64,000 bases of DNA from Gordonia sp. (in: high G+C Gram-positive bacteria) (GCF_020438995.1 NZ_JAGQTN010000041.1:1-64000); one strand, 5' to 3'; numbered from the stretch's first letter, positions 37,984 to 52,675 are shown. Numbers and translations: made by a program. The notes: generated by a model not told the origin, from the sequence alone.

Positions 37984-38652
37984 ATGTCCGGAACCCGTAC
38001 GACACCGCTGACCCGCGCCGACATCGTCGGTAAGGCCATGGCCATCGCCGACACCGACGGGCTGGCCGCGGTCACCATGCGCGCCATCGCCCGCGGCCTC
38101 GGCGTCGAGGCCATGTCGCTGTATCACCACGTCGCCAACAAGGACGCCATTCTCGACGCCCTCGTCGACGCGGTATTCGCCGAGATCTACACGCCGTGCA
38201 TCGGTGAGCCGTGGGCGGCGGAACTGCGCCTTCGCTGCCGGTCCGGGCGTGAGGTGCTCACGCGGCACCCGTGGGCGATCGGGCTGATGGACTCACGCAA
38301 GGGTGCCGGGTTCGAGACGTTGCGGCATCACGACGCCGTGCTCGGCTCCCTACGAGAGGCCGGATTCACGCTCGAGGCGGCCGGCGCCGCGTTCGCTGTG
38401 CTCGACGCCTATCTGTACGGATTCCTGGTGCAGGAACTCGCGCTCCCGTTCAGCGACGACGCCGGGCCCGCCGACGTCGCGGGGGAGATCGTCGCGGCCA
38501 TGCCCGCCGGGGACCTGCCGTACCTGCACGAGTACGCAACCGAGCGCGTCTGCATGCCCGGCTATTCCTTCGGCGATGAGTTCGATCCGGGACTCGAACT
38601 CATCATCGACGGACTCGAACAGCGCCGGGCAGACCTAGAAGATCGGACATAG
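37984..38652 (+). CDS. TetR-family transcriptional regulator
   Basis: A 222-residue repressor. The N-terminal helix-turn-helix spans LTRADIVGKAMAIADTDGLA to VTMRAIARGLGVEAMSLYHHVANKDAILDALVD. The C-terminal region resembles TetR_C of the tetracycline-repressor-like subgroup, with an HPWAIGLMDSRKG segment. It is divergent from the oxidoreductase and probably also autoregulated through the TTAC-N3-GTAA operators. The ligand is unknown. A partial 17-bp tandem repeat (38640-38667) overlaps its stop codon. Confidence 0.9.
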   Translation: MSGTRTTPLTRADIVGKAMAIADTDGLAAVTMRAIARGLGVEAMSLYHHVANKDAILDALVDAVFAEIYTPCIGEPWAAELRLRCRSGREVLTRHPWAIGLMDSRKGAGFETLRHHDAVLGSLREAGFTLEAAGAAFAVLDAYLYGFLVQELALPFSDDAGPADVAGEIVAAMPAGDLPYLHEYATERVCMPGYSFGDEFDPGLELIIDGLEQRRADLEDRT

Positions 38653-38691
38653 GTCAAGATCGGACATCGCCTCCGGGCTCATTCACCGCAC

Positions 38692-38705
38692 GTTTCACGT
38701 GAAAC
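38692..38705. other. parS: parS site 8, isolated
   Basis: Perfect GTTTCACGTGAAAC 28 kb right of parB, in the spacer between the TetR gene and the GAF regulator, 59 bp before the latter's start. It is the only parS right of parA in this window. Confidence 0.93.
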
Positions 38706-38764
38706 AATGCAATTTGCACCAAACACACGGCACAATTGGACATGATGGTGAAGACGGAGACTGG

Positions 38765-40093
38765 ATGAGCGACCCCACTGCGGTGTCCTCGCGTGTTCGG
38801 CAAGCGTACGAGGACTTTCTGTCCGGCGTGACGCCGTCATCTGATGCTGTCCGTACGGTGGTCCGGGATTCGTGGGCGCGATCGCTGCACAGCGGTGTCG
38901 ATCCGGGTATCGCGAGCCCCGACGACCCGCGGGTGATGAGTCATCCGGAGTTCATCGAGTATCGCGCCGCGCATCCCATCACTGCCGTCCTGCCACTCGT
39001 CCAGTCGCTGATGCTCGACGATATCGCCGATTCGGGTGTGCTGGTGGCACTCACCGACGAGGTGGGCAGATTGCTGTGGGTGGAAGGTTCGTCCGAGTCG
39101 CGGAACAAGGCCGACGGTATCAATTTCGTCGAGGGCTCGGTGTGGAGCGAAGACGTGGTCGGCACGAACGCGCCGGGACTGGCACTGGCCGTCGACCGTG
39201 GCGTGCAGGTGATCGGTCCCGAGCACTTTTCGGGGCCGGTCCAGAAATGGAGTTGCGCCGCCGCGCCCGTTCACGATCCGATCACCGGGCATGTCATCGG
39301 CGCCATCGACGTCACGGGCGGGCGTGAGGTGGAGGCACCGTTCGCGCTTGCAGCGGTCCGTTCGGTGGTCGCGGCCGTCGAACGTGAGCTCAGATCGCAA
39401 GCCGTCGACCTCGCGGCCATCCGAGGTGGTGCGCGTCCTTCCGGTCCCGCGCCGGCGGTCCCGCATGTCGCGGGAACCACCGTGTCGATGCCGCGCCGGG
39501 CACGGCTGGAGGTGCTCGGTGACGGCCGATACCGCTGGCATCGGGCCGGCGACGCGGCGGGTGGCCGCAACCTGTCCAAGCGGCATGCCGAGATACTGGT
39601 GCTGCTGCAGAGTTTCCCCGACGGTCTCGCCACCGAACAGCTCGCTCTGATGCTCGCCGAGGACGGACTCGACCCGGTGACGGTCCGTGCAGAGATCTCC
39701 CGTCTCCGCAAGGATCTCGGGAGCACGGTGGTGGGTTCGCGCCCGTACCGGCTGACCATCACTGTCGAGTCGGATCTGGGTGAGGTCCGTGAGCGGATCG
39801 CTTCGGGCAGTGACCTGGTTCCGGCGATCGAGCTCTTGGGCCGGGGTGGGCTGTTGGCGGAGTCGGTGGCACCGGGCATCGTTGACATCCTCGAGGAACT
39901 CCGTGAGGATCTGCGTTCGCGGATCATCGATTCCGGTGATGTGGCCGCGTTGCGCAAGTGGACGACGTCGGTGCATGGTCGTGACGATCTCGCCGCCTGG
40001 CGCAGGCTGGAGCACCGATTGCCACCGGGACACCCCGATCGGGCGATCTGTGCGGGTCGGATCCGACTACTGGACAAGCGCTTCGGCATCTGA
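38765..40093 (+). CDS. GAF-domain transcriptional regulator (AcoR-like, aldehyde dehydrogenase-linked)
   Basis: A 442-residue regulator. The N-terminal region SRVRQAYEDFLSG to VVRDSWARSLHSGV and the following GAF-type sensor (about 80-220; VEGSVWSEDVVGTNAPGLAL, then KWSCAAAPVHDPITGHVIG AIDVTGG) are typical of AcoR-type activators. There is no AAA domain. A C-terminal winged or helix-turn-helix region (LSKRHAEILVLLQSFPDGLA and VTVRAEISRLRKDLG) replaces it. The ATG 38765 follows GGAG. The aldehyde dehydrogenase lies 282 bp downstream in the same direction and is the likely target. A parS site sits just upstream, and the upstream ATG at about 38699-38708 would put parS inside the frame. Confidence 0.88.
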   Translation: MSDPTAVSSRVRQAYEDFLSGVTPSSDAVRTVVRDSWARSLHSGVDPGIASPDDPRVMSHPEFIEYRAAHPITAVLPLVQSLMLDDIADSGVLVALTDEVGRLLWVEGSSESRNKADGINFVEGSVWSEDVVGTNAPGLALAVDRGVQVIGPEHFSGPVQKWSCAAAPVHDPITGHVIGAIDVTGGREVEAPFALAAVRSVVAAVERELRSQAVDLAAIRGGARPSGPAPAVPHVAGTTVSMPRRARLEVLGDGRYRWHRAGDAAGGRNLSKRHAEILVLLQSFPDGLATEQLALMLAEDGLDPVTVRAEISRLRKDLGSTVVGSRPYRLTITVESDLGEVRERIASGSDLVPAIELLGRGGLLAESVAPGIVDILEELREDLRSRIIDSGDVAALRKWTTSVHGRDDLAAWRRLEHRLPPGHPDRAICAGRIRLLDKRFGI

Positions 40094-40328
40094 CGGGGTG
40101 TTTCCCGACTATTCGGGTGGTGTCTTCAGGTGCGCATCTCACCGGACCCTTCGAGACCCTCGCTCCTACGTCGCTTCGGCCTCAGGAATCAAGATGGTTG
40201 GTCGCGTCGGCGCTGTTCACGTGGCGGGATGGCTGGTTGCGTCGGTGGTCTTGGAGGGCTCGCTGATGTGCGACAGGGAACGTTGGCAACTTTTGTGCAT
40301 CGTGACTGCAACCACGATGGGTCTAAGC

Positions 40329-40344
40329 TGTGTAACAGATCACA
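40329..40344. promoter_or_regulatory. CRP-like site upstream of the aldehyde dehydrogenase
   Basis: TGTGT-AACAGA-TCACA differs by one base from the TGTGA-N6-TCACA consensus of actinobacterial CRP-type regulators. It is 32 bp before the aldehyde dehydrogenase start. The surrounding 282-bp spacer has no other gene. One match by eye is weak evidence. Confidence 0.35.
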
Positions 40345-40375
40345 TCCATCCGCACCACGACGTTGAGGAGACGCG

Positions 40376-41899
40376 ATGACTGTTTACGCAAAGCCGGGCA
40401 CCGAGGGCTCGGTGATGAGCTTTGAGGGCCGCTACGAGAACTGGATCGGCGGCAAGTGGGTACCGCCGGTCAAGGGCCAGTACTTCGAAAATCCGTCGCC
40501 CGTCGACGGCCAGGTGTTCTGTGAGGTCGCCCGGTCGACCGCCGAGGACATCGACCTCGCTCTCGATGCCGCCCATGCCGCCGCCCCCGCCTGGGGCAAG
40601 ACCTCGGTCGCCGAGCGTTCACTGATCCTGCTGCGCATTGCCGACCGCATCGAGGAGAACCTCGAGAAGATCGCCGTCGCCGAGACCTGGGACAACGGCA
40701 AGGCTGTGCGTGAGACGCTCGCCGCCGACATCCCGCTGGCCGTCGATCACTTCCGCTACTTCGCGGGAGCACTTCGCGCACAGGAGGGTTCGATCTCGGA
40801 GGTCGACGAGGACACCGTCGCCTACCACTTCCACGAGCCGCTCGGCGTGGTCGGTCAGATCATCCCGTGGAACTTCCCGATCCTCATGGCCGTGTGGAAG
40901 CTCGCCCCCGCACTCGCCGCCGGCAACGCGGTGGTGCTCAAGCCGGCCGAGCAGACTCCGGCGTCGATCCTGTACGTGATGAGCCTCATCGGCGACCTCC
41001 TGCCCGACGGTGTGATCAACGTCGTCAACGGCTTCGGCGTGGAGGCCGGCAAGCCGCTCGCCTCCAGCAACCGGATCCGCAAGATCGCGTTCACCGGTGA
41101 GACCACCACCGGCCGCCTGATCATGCAGTACGCCTCGGAGAACCTGATCCCGGTCACCCTCGAACTCGGTGGCAAGAGCCCCAACATCTTCTTCAGCGAT
41201 GTCACCGCCAAGGACGACGGCTTCCTCGACCGCGCCCTCGAGGGCTTCACGATGTTCGCACTCAACCAGGGCGAAGTCTGCACCTGCCCGAGCCGTGCGC
41301 TCATCCAGGGCGACATCTACGACGACTTCATCGGCAGGGCAGTCGAGCGCGTCAAGGCGATCAAGCAGGGCAACCCGCTCGACACCGACACCATGATGGG
41401 TGCGCAGGCCTCCAACGACCAGTTCGAGAAGATCACCTCGTACCTGAACATCGGCAAGGAGGAGGGCGCCAAGGTGCTCACCGGCGGCGAGCCCGCCGAC
41501 CTCGGCGGCGACCTGTCCGGCGGCTACTACATTCAGCCGACCGTGTTCGCCGGCGACAACAAGATGCGCATCTTCCAGGAGGAGATCTTCGGACCGGTCC
41601 TGGCCGTCACCACGTTCGACAGCTACGAGGACGCGATGACCATCGCCAACGACACCCTGTACGGCCTCGGTGCCGGAGTGTGGACCCGCGACGGTGCCAC
41701 CGCCTACCGTGCCGGCCGCGAGATCCAGGCCGGTCGGGTGTGGACCAACACCTACCACGACTATCCGGCCCACGCCGCCTTCGGTGGCTACAAGCAGTCG
41801 GGCATCGGTCGCGAAACCCACCTGATGATGCTCGAGCACTATCAGCAGACGAAGAACCTGCTGGTCGGTTACGCTCAGAGTGCGAAGGGCTTCTTCTGA
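40376..41899 (+). CDS. aldehyde dehydrogenase (acetaldehyde/ExaC type)
   Basis: An NAD-dependent aldehyde dehydrogenase of 507 residues, the normal length. Motifs: [42 protein letters not shown], the catalytic Glu in [11 protein letters not shown] and the catalytic Cys in [25 protein letters not shown] and the C-terminal [12 protein letters not shown] complete the fold. GAGGAGACG precedes the ATG. The next gene encodes a DUF779 protein, as with M. tuberculosis Rv0458-Rv0459, a pairing typical of alcohol and acetaldehyde metabolism. A 15-bp near-perfect repeat (41891-41919) starts across its stop codon. Confidence 0.94.
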   Translation: MTVYAKPGTEGSVMSFEGRYENWIGGKWVPPVKGQYFENPSPVDGQVFCEVARSTAEDIDLALDAAHAAAPAWGKTSVAERSLILLRIADRIEENLEKIAVAETWDNGKAVRETLAADIPLAVDHFRYFAGALRAQEGSISEVDEDTVAYHFHEPLGVVGQIIPWNFPILMAVWKLAPALAAGNAVVLKPAEQTPASILYVMSLIGDLLPDGVINVVNGFGVEAGKPLASSNRIRKIAFTGETTTGRLIMQYASENLIPVTLELGGKSPNIFFSDVTAKDDGFLDRALEGFTMFALNQGEVCTCPSRALIQGDIYDDFIGRAVERVKAIKQGNPLDTDTMMGAQASNDQFEKITSYLNIGKEEGAKVLTGGEPADLGGDLSGGYYIQPTVFAGDNKMRIFQEEIFGPVLAVTTFDSYEDAMTIANDTLYGLGAGVWTRDGATAYRAGREIQAGRVWTNTYHDYPAHAAFGGYKQSGIGRETHLMMLEHYQQTKNLLVGYAQSAKGFF

Positions 41900-42071
41900 T
41901 CAGGTTTCTTCTGATCCGGGACTCCGTCTGAATTTCCGGGAAGGAATGTCTCCGGGAAGGATTGTTCGAGTCGGTGCTCCGCTGCGGTGACAGCCACTGT
42001 GGTTGACACGTAACGGAGTTCCGGCTCGGACGCGAACCTGACTCATCAACTCAATAGAAAGGTGACACCCC

Positions 42072-42509
42072 GTGTCAGAACAGAATGTTTCGCAACAGGA
42101 CGTTCCTGATCGGGTCACCGCCACAGACTCCGCCGTGCAGCTCCTGACCAAATTATCGGAGCTGCACGGCGGCCTCATGATCCACCAATCCGGCGGATGC
42201 TGCGATGGCTCGGCCCCGATGTGCTATCCGGTCGGCGAATACCGGATCGGCCAGCGCGACGTTCTGGTGGGCGAGATCGGATTGCCCGAACCCATTCCGG
42301 CGGTACGGGTCTGGATCAATGGTGACCAGTTCGAATTGTGGAAGCACACCCAGCTGATTCTCGACGTCGTCAAAGGACGCGGCGCCGGGTTCAGTCTCGA
42401 AGCCCCCGAGGGCGTCCGGTTCCTTTCCCGCTCAAGGGCTTTCAGCGAGCAGGAGAACGATCAGCTGGCGCAGTCGCCGCCGAAGGTCGGGGCCGATTTC
42501 AGCGGCTGA
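42072..42509 (+). CDS. DUF779 protein (Rv0459-like)
   Basis: A 145-residue soluble protein that accompanies this class of aldehyde dehydrogenase. The recognisable core is HGGLMIHQSGGCCDGSAPMC, then GDVLVGEI-like RDVLVGEIGLPEP and VWINGDQFELWKHTQLILDV, then GRGAGFSLEAPEGVRFLSR. The paired cysteines and histidines could bind a metal, but the function is not established. The GTG start 42072 lies after AGAAAGGTGA. The 172-bp gap from the dehydrogenase contains two short direct-repeat patches (41935-41961). Confidence 0.9.
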   Translation: MSEQNVSQQDVPDRVTATDSAVQLLTKLSELHGGLMIHQSGGCCDGSAPMCYPVGEYRIGQRDVLVGEIGLPEPIPAVRVWINGDQFELWKHTQLILDVVKGRGAGFSLEAPEGVRFLSRSRAFSEQENDQLAQSPPKVGADFSG

Positions 42510-42546
42510 TTCGCCACCTGCGCACCCTTACCCTGAAATTCTGAAA

Positions 42547-42583
42547 GCCGACCCCTTCGCCGGTTGACGTGCGAGGGGTCGGC
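42547..42583. terminator. bidirectional hairpin between convergent genes
   Basis: GCCGACCCCT (42547-42556) pairs perfectly with AGGGGTCGGC (42574-42583). It lies between the DUF779 gene and the convergent DUF937 gene, with an A-rich stretch on its left. Confidence 0.65.
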
Positions 42584-42602
42584 AGAAGAGGGCGGCGTGG
42601 GA

Positions 42603-43214
42603 TTACTTGTGCCCGCCGAGGATTCCGCCGAGCAGATCACCGAGGCCGCCGCCCTTGGAGGATCCGCCGCCTTTCGAGGCCGCACCGCCGAGCACCGAGC
42701 CGAGGATGCTCCCCAGGCCGCCGCCCGCGTTGCCCCCGAGCACCGAACCGAGGATACTGCCGAGGTCGCCGCCCGATGATTTGGCGGAGCCGGAGGTCTT
42801 GCCCCCGCCGCCGAGAACCTTGGACGTCAGGTAGCTGAGCACGATCGGGGCGAGCATCGGGAGCAGCTTCTTGACCAGACCCTGGTCGACGGCCGCAGCC
42901 GAGTTCGCGCCGGAGAGCGCCTGCGCGACGTTGTCGGTTTCCGAGCCGAAGATCTTGTTGACGATCTTGCCGCCGTCGGCGGTGTCGACGTCGGCGAGTT
43001 TGATGACGCCTTCGGCGAGGTCGGCCGGATGTTGCGCCAGTGCATTCGCCAGGCCCTGGGCCGAGTTCTCGTCGGTCGTCTGGTGCTTCAGGCCGGTCAG
43101 CAGCGCGGGCACGGCCTGTTCGACGGCGGATCGGGCGGTCGCGTCATCGACGCCGAGCTTCTTGGCGATGTCGCTGATGGGGATGCGGGTGAGCAGGTCG
43201 TCGAGATCTGACAT
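42603..43214 (-). CDS. DUF937 protein
   Basis: A 203-residue protein. The N-terminal part (about 1-130) is helical: MSDLDDLLTRIPISDIAKKLG, then AVEQAVPALLTGLKHQ and NKIFGSETDNVAQALSGAN. The C-terminal part is Gly/Ser-rich with the heptad-like unit LGSILGSVLGG repeated. This is the typical DUF937 arrangement; YidB-like members share it. Molecular role unknown. ATG 43214 is chosen at the start of the conserved N-terminus; the longer open frame has no support. Confidence 0.88.
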   Translation of the reverse strand: MSDLDDLLTRIPISDIAKKLGVDDATARSAVEQAVPALLTGLKHQTTDENSAQGLANALAQHPADLAEGVIKLADVDTADGGKIVNKIFGSETDNVAQALSGANSAAAVDQGLVKKLLPMLAPIVLSYLTSKVLGGGGKTSGSAKSSGGDLGSILGSVLGGNAGGGLGSILGSVLGGAASKGGGSSKGGGLGDLLGGILGGHK

Positions 43215-43270
43215 GTGGGTGAGCCTTCCATCTCCTGAACTGTCAGAACTGTAACCCGTGTCACCTGCGA

Positions 43271-44380
43271 TCAGGTTCGGGCGCGCGGGCCGATGAAGGC
43301 GGTGAGTTCGTCGAGCGCCTCGCGGGCCGCACGGCTGCCGAACATCTGGAACACATGGCCCTGGCCGTCCCAACTGGTGATCCGGGCGTCGGAGCCGGCC
43401 GCGGACAGCATCTCGTGGGCGGCGCGGGCGTCGGCGGTCATCACCTCGATCGCGCCGTGCTGGATGAGGACCGGCGGTAGCTGATCGCCGGGGGCCAGCA
43501 CCACCTTCATCCGCGGATGGTCGGCGTCGGCGTCGCCGGTGTACAGGCGCAGGAACGTGCGGCCGCTGGTGGCCTCGATGAACGGGTCACGCGAACTCCC
43601 GGTGCGCTGGTAGGCGTGGGCGATACCGAACGTCGGGTCGTACAGGGGTGAGAGCAGCGCGACCCCGGCCGGCTGCGGGGTGCGGGTGCGCTGGTTGTGG
43701 CCGAGCAGATCCAGGGCCAGGTGACCGCCCGCCGAGTCGCCGGCGACGACGATCTGTTCCGGGGCGAAGCCCTGTTCGAGCAGCCACAGGTAGCCGCGGA
43801 TGGTGTCGTCACCGGCCGCGGGCCAGCGGTAGCGGGGTCCGAGGCGGTAGTCGAGGCTGAACACCGCCCGCCCGGTGCGGTTGCTCAGACGTGCGGTCAG
43901 GCCGCGATGTGTGCGGGTGGAGCAGATGACGTACCCGCTGCCGTGCAGGTAGTAGATGATCGGCTGATCGGTGCGTACGTGTCCGACGCCGGAGCGTCCG
44001 CCGATCACCCATTCGCCACGCACCTGCTCGGACCTCGACGGATAGTCGAGGGTGCGGATGGTCTGGTGGACCTGGATGGCCCGGGTGCCCGCCGGAACCC
44101 TGGTCACCGATGTGAGCAGGCGGTTGATTCCGGGCCGGCTCGCCCGGATCATCCCGGCGACCACGGTCGTCGGCAGCATGGCGGTGGTCTTCATGACGGG
44201 GGCCGACGTCGTCGACACCAGCCGCTCGACGTGGTGCCGCGGGGAGCGCTTACCGATCGGGCGGGTTCGGGCCGGGTTGGCCGGTGCGGGGTCTGTTCCT
44301 GCTACACGGGGCGCGGATGCTGAGCTCACAGGTGTCGACGGTAGGCGATCGGACCGGTCGGCAATGGCGGTTCCGGACAC
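43271..44380 (-). CDS. alpha/beta hydrolase, hormone-sensitive lipase type esterase
   Basis: A 369-residue esterase or lipase. The oxyanion motif is YYLHGSGYVICS (HGGG type, here HGSG). The nucleophile is in VVAGDSAGGHLALDLL. The acid is probably in the segment after LSPLYDPTF, and the catalytic His is in SWDGQGHVFQMF. The first 60 residues or so are not part of the catalytic core; a later start such as the Met of MKTTAMLP is possible, because the GTG used here has no clear ribosome site. Substrate unknown; short acyl esters are usual for the family. Confidence 0.88.
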   Translation of the reverse strand: MSGTAIADRSDRLPSTPVSSASAPRVAGTDPAPANPARTRPIGKRSPRHHVERLVSTTSAPVMKTTAMLPTTVVAGMIRASRPGINRLLTSVTRVPAGTRAIQVHQTIRTLDYPSRSEQVRGEWVIGGRSGVGHVRTDQPIIYYLHGSGYVICSTRTHRGLTARLSNRTGRAVFSLDYRLGPRYRWPAAGDDTIRGYLWLLEQGFAPEQIVVAGDSAGGHLALDLLGHNQRTRTPQPAGVALLSPLYDPTFGIAHAYQRTGSSRDPFIEATSGRTFLRLYTGDADADHPRMKVVLAPGDQLPPVLIQHGAIEVMTADARAAHEMLSAAGSDARITSWDGQGHVFQMFGSRAAREALDELTAFIGPRART

Positions 44381-44839
44381 GATCTCGCAAGATCGTTGAG
44401 AACTGCTTGTGACATGGCGTTAACGGTTCAAATCTCGCGATGATCACCCGATTGTGGTAGCCGGATTTCCGAACCTGGCACACAGCGTGAGAAAATAGCC
44501 GACGATGCTTCTTGAGTCGTCGGCATCACACAGCCCTCGTTGGTTGTCGGCGGGCAAGATAGTGGGCCAGCAACGGCGCTGGCCGGGTCAGCAACGGCGC
44601 TGACGAACCGGACACCTGCTCCAACCGCGCGTCGGACAGCCCTGGCAGCCCTGGGTGACGCAACAGTCGGCGAGATCGGTCCCCCACCGCACGCGGCACA
44701 ACCGCGCCCTGGTCGGGGCCGCCTCTTGGAGTGACTCCGGAAGTCCCCAGTCGAACTGTGAATCCAGGTGATCTGTGACCGCAGACGAAACCGTGAACTC
44801 GGGTGCGCAGGCGACGCCGCGTACGAAGTGAGGCCGATT
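44381..44839. other. 459-bp spacer before gltB
   Basis: No gene is supported here. It contains a 14-bp direct repeat, CAGCAACGGCGCTG, at 44568-44581 and 44589-44602 (period 21). It must hold the gltB promoter and the promoter of the divergent esterase. No conserved RNA or regulator site was recognised. Confidence 0.5.
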
Positions 44840-49481
<4,642 letters not shown>

Positions 49482-49489
<8 letters not shown>

Positions 49490-50933
49490 TCCCAGAGGTT
49501 TTCTCAACCACACCGACCGCGAACTGCCGGACCGTCGTCCGGTCGACCTGCGGCTGCTCGACTGGAAGGAGGTGTACACCGAATTCGACAAGGGGCACCT
49601 CAAGACGCAGGCGAGCCGCTGCATGGACTGCGGAATCCCGTTCTGCCACAACGGCTGCCCGTTGGGGAACCTGATTCCCGAGTGGAATGACCTGGTGTAC
49701 AAGGATCGTTGGCGCGAAGGCATCGAACGCCTGCACGCCACCAACAACTTTCCCGAGTTCACCGGCCGGCTGTGCCCGGCACCGTGCGAGGCCTCGTGCG
49801 TGCTCGGCATCAACCAGCCCGCCGTCACCATCAAGCAGGTCGAGGTCGAACTCGTCGAGAACGCCTTCGACGAGGGCTGGGTCGCCCCGGTCATGCCGAC
49901 GGTCAAGACCGGCAAGAACGTGGCCGTGATCGGTTCGGGCCCTGCGGGTCTGGCCGCCGCACAGCAGCTGACCCGCGCCGGGCACGGGGTCACCGTGTTC
50001 GAGCGGGCCGACCGCATCGGCGGCCTGCTGCGCTACGGCATCCCCGAGTTCAAGATGGAGAAGCGCTTCATCGACCGGCGTCTGGAGCAGATGCAGATCG
50101 AGGGCACCGTCTTCCGCACCAACGTCAACGTCGGAGTCGACGTCACCGTCGACGAGCTGCGTGAGGACTTCGACGCCGTCGTGCTGGCCGTGGGTTCGAC
50201 CATCGGCCGCGACCTTCCGATCCCGGGCCGCGAACTCGACGGCATCCATCAGGCGATGGAGTTCCTGCCGCAGGCCAACCGCGTGCAGCACGGTGACACC
50301 GTCCCCGGTCAGATCGTCGCGACCGGCAAGAAGGTTGTCATCATCGGCGGCGGCGACACCGGCGCCGACTGCCTCGGCACGTCGCTGCGACAGGGCGCCG
50401 AGAGCGTGCACCAGTTCGAGATCATGCCGCGCCCGCCGATGGAACGCGCCGGCTCCACCCCGTGGCCCACCTACCCGCTCATGTACCGGGTGTCGTCGGC
50501 GCACGAGGAGGGCGGCGACCGCGTCTTCTCGGTCAACACCGAGGAATTCACCGGCGAGAACGGCAAGGTCACCGCTCTCAAGGCCCACGAGGTCAAGATG
50601 GTGGCGGGAAGGTTCGAGAAGGTCGAAGGCTCCGACTTCACCCTCGAAGCCGACCTGGTTCTGCTGGCGATGGGTTTCGTCGGCCCCGAACGCGAGGACC
50701 TGCTCGACAAGCTCGGCGTTGCCTGGGGCGAACGCGGAGTCATCAAGCGCGACAGTAACTTCGCCTCGACCGTCCCGGGCGTGTTCGTCGCCGGCGACGC
50801 CGGACGCGGCCAGTCGCTGATCGTCTGGGCCATCGCCGAGGGTCGCGCCGCCGCGGCCGCCGTTGACAAGTTCCTCGAGGGTCACACGGTGCTGCCCGCA
50901 CCGATCGTTCCCACGCAGGTCGCCCAGCGCTGA
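49482..50933 (+). CDS. gltD: glutamate synthase small subunit (FAD, NADPH)
   Basis: Supplies electrons from NADPH to GltB. It has 483 residues from GTG 49482, which overlaps the gltB end. The N-terminal iron-sulfur cysteines are in [18 protein letters not shown] and [13 protein letters not shown]. The FAD motif is [21 protein letters not shown] with [12 protein letters not shown]. The NADPH motif is [22 protein letters not shown]. The closing FAD segment is [22 protein letters not shown]. Length and order are typical. A strong hairpin follows 16 bp after the stop. Confidence 0.97.
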
Positions 50934-50948
50934 GGCCCCTGCTTCAAT

Positions 50949-50996
50949 GACGGTGTCCGCAACGACTTTCGCGTGAGAGTTGTTGCGGACACCGTC
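50949..50996 (+). terminator. long hairpin after gltBD
   Basis: GACGGTGTCCGCAACGACT (50949-50967) pairs with AGTTGTTGCGGACACCGTC (50978-50996) with one G-T mismatch around a ten-base loop. It sits just after the gltD stop. There is no T-run, so factor-independent termination is uncertain. Confidence 0.6.
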
Positions 50997-51145
50997 GTCT
51001 GAATCCGCCGAACCTTCCGATATTCCGGGCAAATCAGACGAATCCGACCAAATGTGTTGAATTTGGTCGCCGGCCGAAGTCGGATCACCCGTCATGGATA
51101 TCCGGCTATTGACCAGGGTCATGATTGTCCCTAGCCTTGGACTCC

Positions 51146-52675
51146 ATGCCTGGTCACACACCCATTTTCCGGGATGTATCACGCCTCATGAATGAGGCCC
51201 ATCTGCAGAACCTTGAGGAAAAGGGCATAAGTCGCCGGACGGTCCTCAAGGCGGGTGCCGCAGGGCTGGGTGCTCTCGCGGTAGGCGCACTCCCGGTGCG
51301 GGCAGCTGCTGCGGGTCAGCCACGGATCGCCGTCGTGGGTGCCGGCATCGCCGGGCTGAACGCCGCCTGGTATCTCAATCGGGCCGGATTGCGGGCCACC
51401 GTATACGAAGGCTCGAACAGGGTCGGTGGCCGGATCTGGACGCGACGCGGGATCATGGGACCGCAGCTGACCACCGAGCTCGGTGCCGAGATGATCGACT
51501 CCGGGCACGAGGAGATGCTCCGACTGGCACGCCGATTCGGCCTCGGCCTGCTCGACGCAGAAGCGCCGAGCGAACGCCGTCTGACGAAGTCCTTCTATTT
51601 CCGTGGTCGGCGGTGGACCGAGCATGAGGTTGTCAAAGCGTTCCGGCCGATAGCCGCCACCCTGGCTAATGATCAGAACAGTGTCGAGTTCGATAGCCAC
51701 ACTAAATACAATCAACGCGCGTTCGATATCGACCATACTCCGCTGTCCCGGTATCTCGTGAATATCGGTGCCACCGGCTTCATCAGGGAATTGCTCAACG
51801 TCGCCTATCTCACCGAATACGGTGCCGAAACCAGCGTCCAGTCCGCACTGAATCTTGTCTTCTTGATCGGTACCGAGACCAAGAACGGCTTCAACGAGTT
51901 CGGAGATAGCGACCAGCGGTACACGGTCGTCGGTGGGGCGGATCAGATCACCTCGGCGATCGCACGTCACCTCAGGGATCCGGTCAGACTCGGGCACAAG
52001 TTGGTGGCGATCGGGCCCGACGGTGCCGGCTACAAGTTGACGTTCCGGCAGCCGAGTGGTGCGTACAAAGATGTCCGGACCGACTATCTGCTTCTGACGC
52101 TCCCGTTCTCGACGCTACGCGAAGTAGACATCTCAGTCTCCCTGCCGACGGTGCTGCGCAACTACATCGATCAGTGTGTATACGGCACCAACAGCAAACT
52201 GGTTCTCGGATTCGATCGCCGCTATTGGCGTGACAGGGGTGACAACGGTTTGTTCTTCACGGACCTGCCGATCCAGTCGGGCTGGGACAGTTCCCGGCTG
52301 CAACCGGGTCGGCAGGCAAGCCTGACTATCTACACGGGCGGGCAACGCGGCATCGAGATGGCCAGGGGGTCGGCCCAGCACCAGCGTGACCTTGCCATGC
52401 GTTCGGTCAATCAGGTGTTTCCGGGTGCGAACAGGTACCGGAACGGAAAGGTGGCCCGATTCGCGTGGCCTGAATACAAATGGAGCAAGGGCAGCTATTC
52501 GTGCTTCACCACGGGGCAGTACACGGCATTTTCCGGTGCCGCGGTGCCGACGGGCCGCATGTTCTTCGCGGGTGAGCACACGAGCTTCGACTATCAGGGG
52601 TACATGGAAGGTGGTGCGGTTACCGGCAAGGAAGCCGCGAAAGCGATCGGGTCGGCGGTTCGACGGAGTTCCTGA
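51146..52675 (+). CDS. twin-arginine exported flavin amine oxidase
   Basis: A 509-residue FAD-dependent oxidase of the monoamine oxidase superfamily. An N-terminal twin-arginine signal is visible: SRRTVLKAGAAGLGALAVGA at about residues 30-50, ending near VRAAAA. The FAD dinucleotide motif is RIAVVGAGIAGLNAAWYLNRAG and VYEGSNRVGGRIWTRR. LGAEMIDSGHEEML and the C-terminal FFAGEHTSFDYQGYMEGGAV close the FAD site. Substrate is likely an amine or L-amino acid outside the membrane. The start could be 51146 or the ATG at 51188; neither has a good ribosome site, and both keep the signal. It converges with the kinase array. Confidence 0.88.
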   Translation: MPGHTPIFRDVSRLMNEAHLQNLEEKGISRRTVLKAGAAGLGALAVGALPVRAAAAGQPRIAVVGAGIAGLNAAWYLNRAGLRATVYEGSNRVGGRIWTRRGIMGPQLTTELGAEMIDSGHEEMLRLARRFGLGLLDAEAPSERRLTKSFYFRGRRWTEHEVVKAFRPIAATLANDQNSVEFDSHTKYNQRAFDIDHTPLSRYLVNIGATGFIRELLNVAYLTEYGAETSVQSALNLVFLIGTETKNGFNEFGDSDQRYTVVGGADQITSAIARHLRDPVRLGHKLVAIGPDGAGYKLTFRQPSGAYKDVRTDYLLLTLPFSTLREVDISVSLPTVLRNYIDQCVYGTNSKLVLGFDRRYWRDRGDNGLFFTDLPIQSGWDSSRLQPGRQASLTIYTGGQRGIEMARGSAQHQRDLAMRSVNQVFPGANRYRNGKVARFAWPEYKWSKGSYSCFTTGQYTAFSGAAVPTGRMFFAGEHTSFDYQGYMEGGAVTGKEAAKAIGSAVRRSS

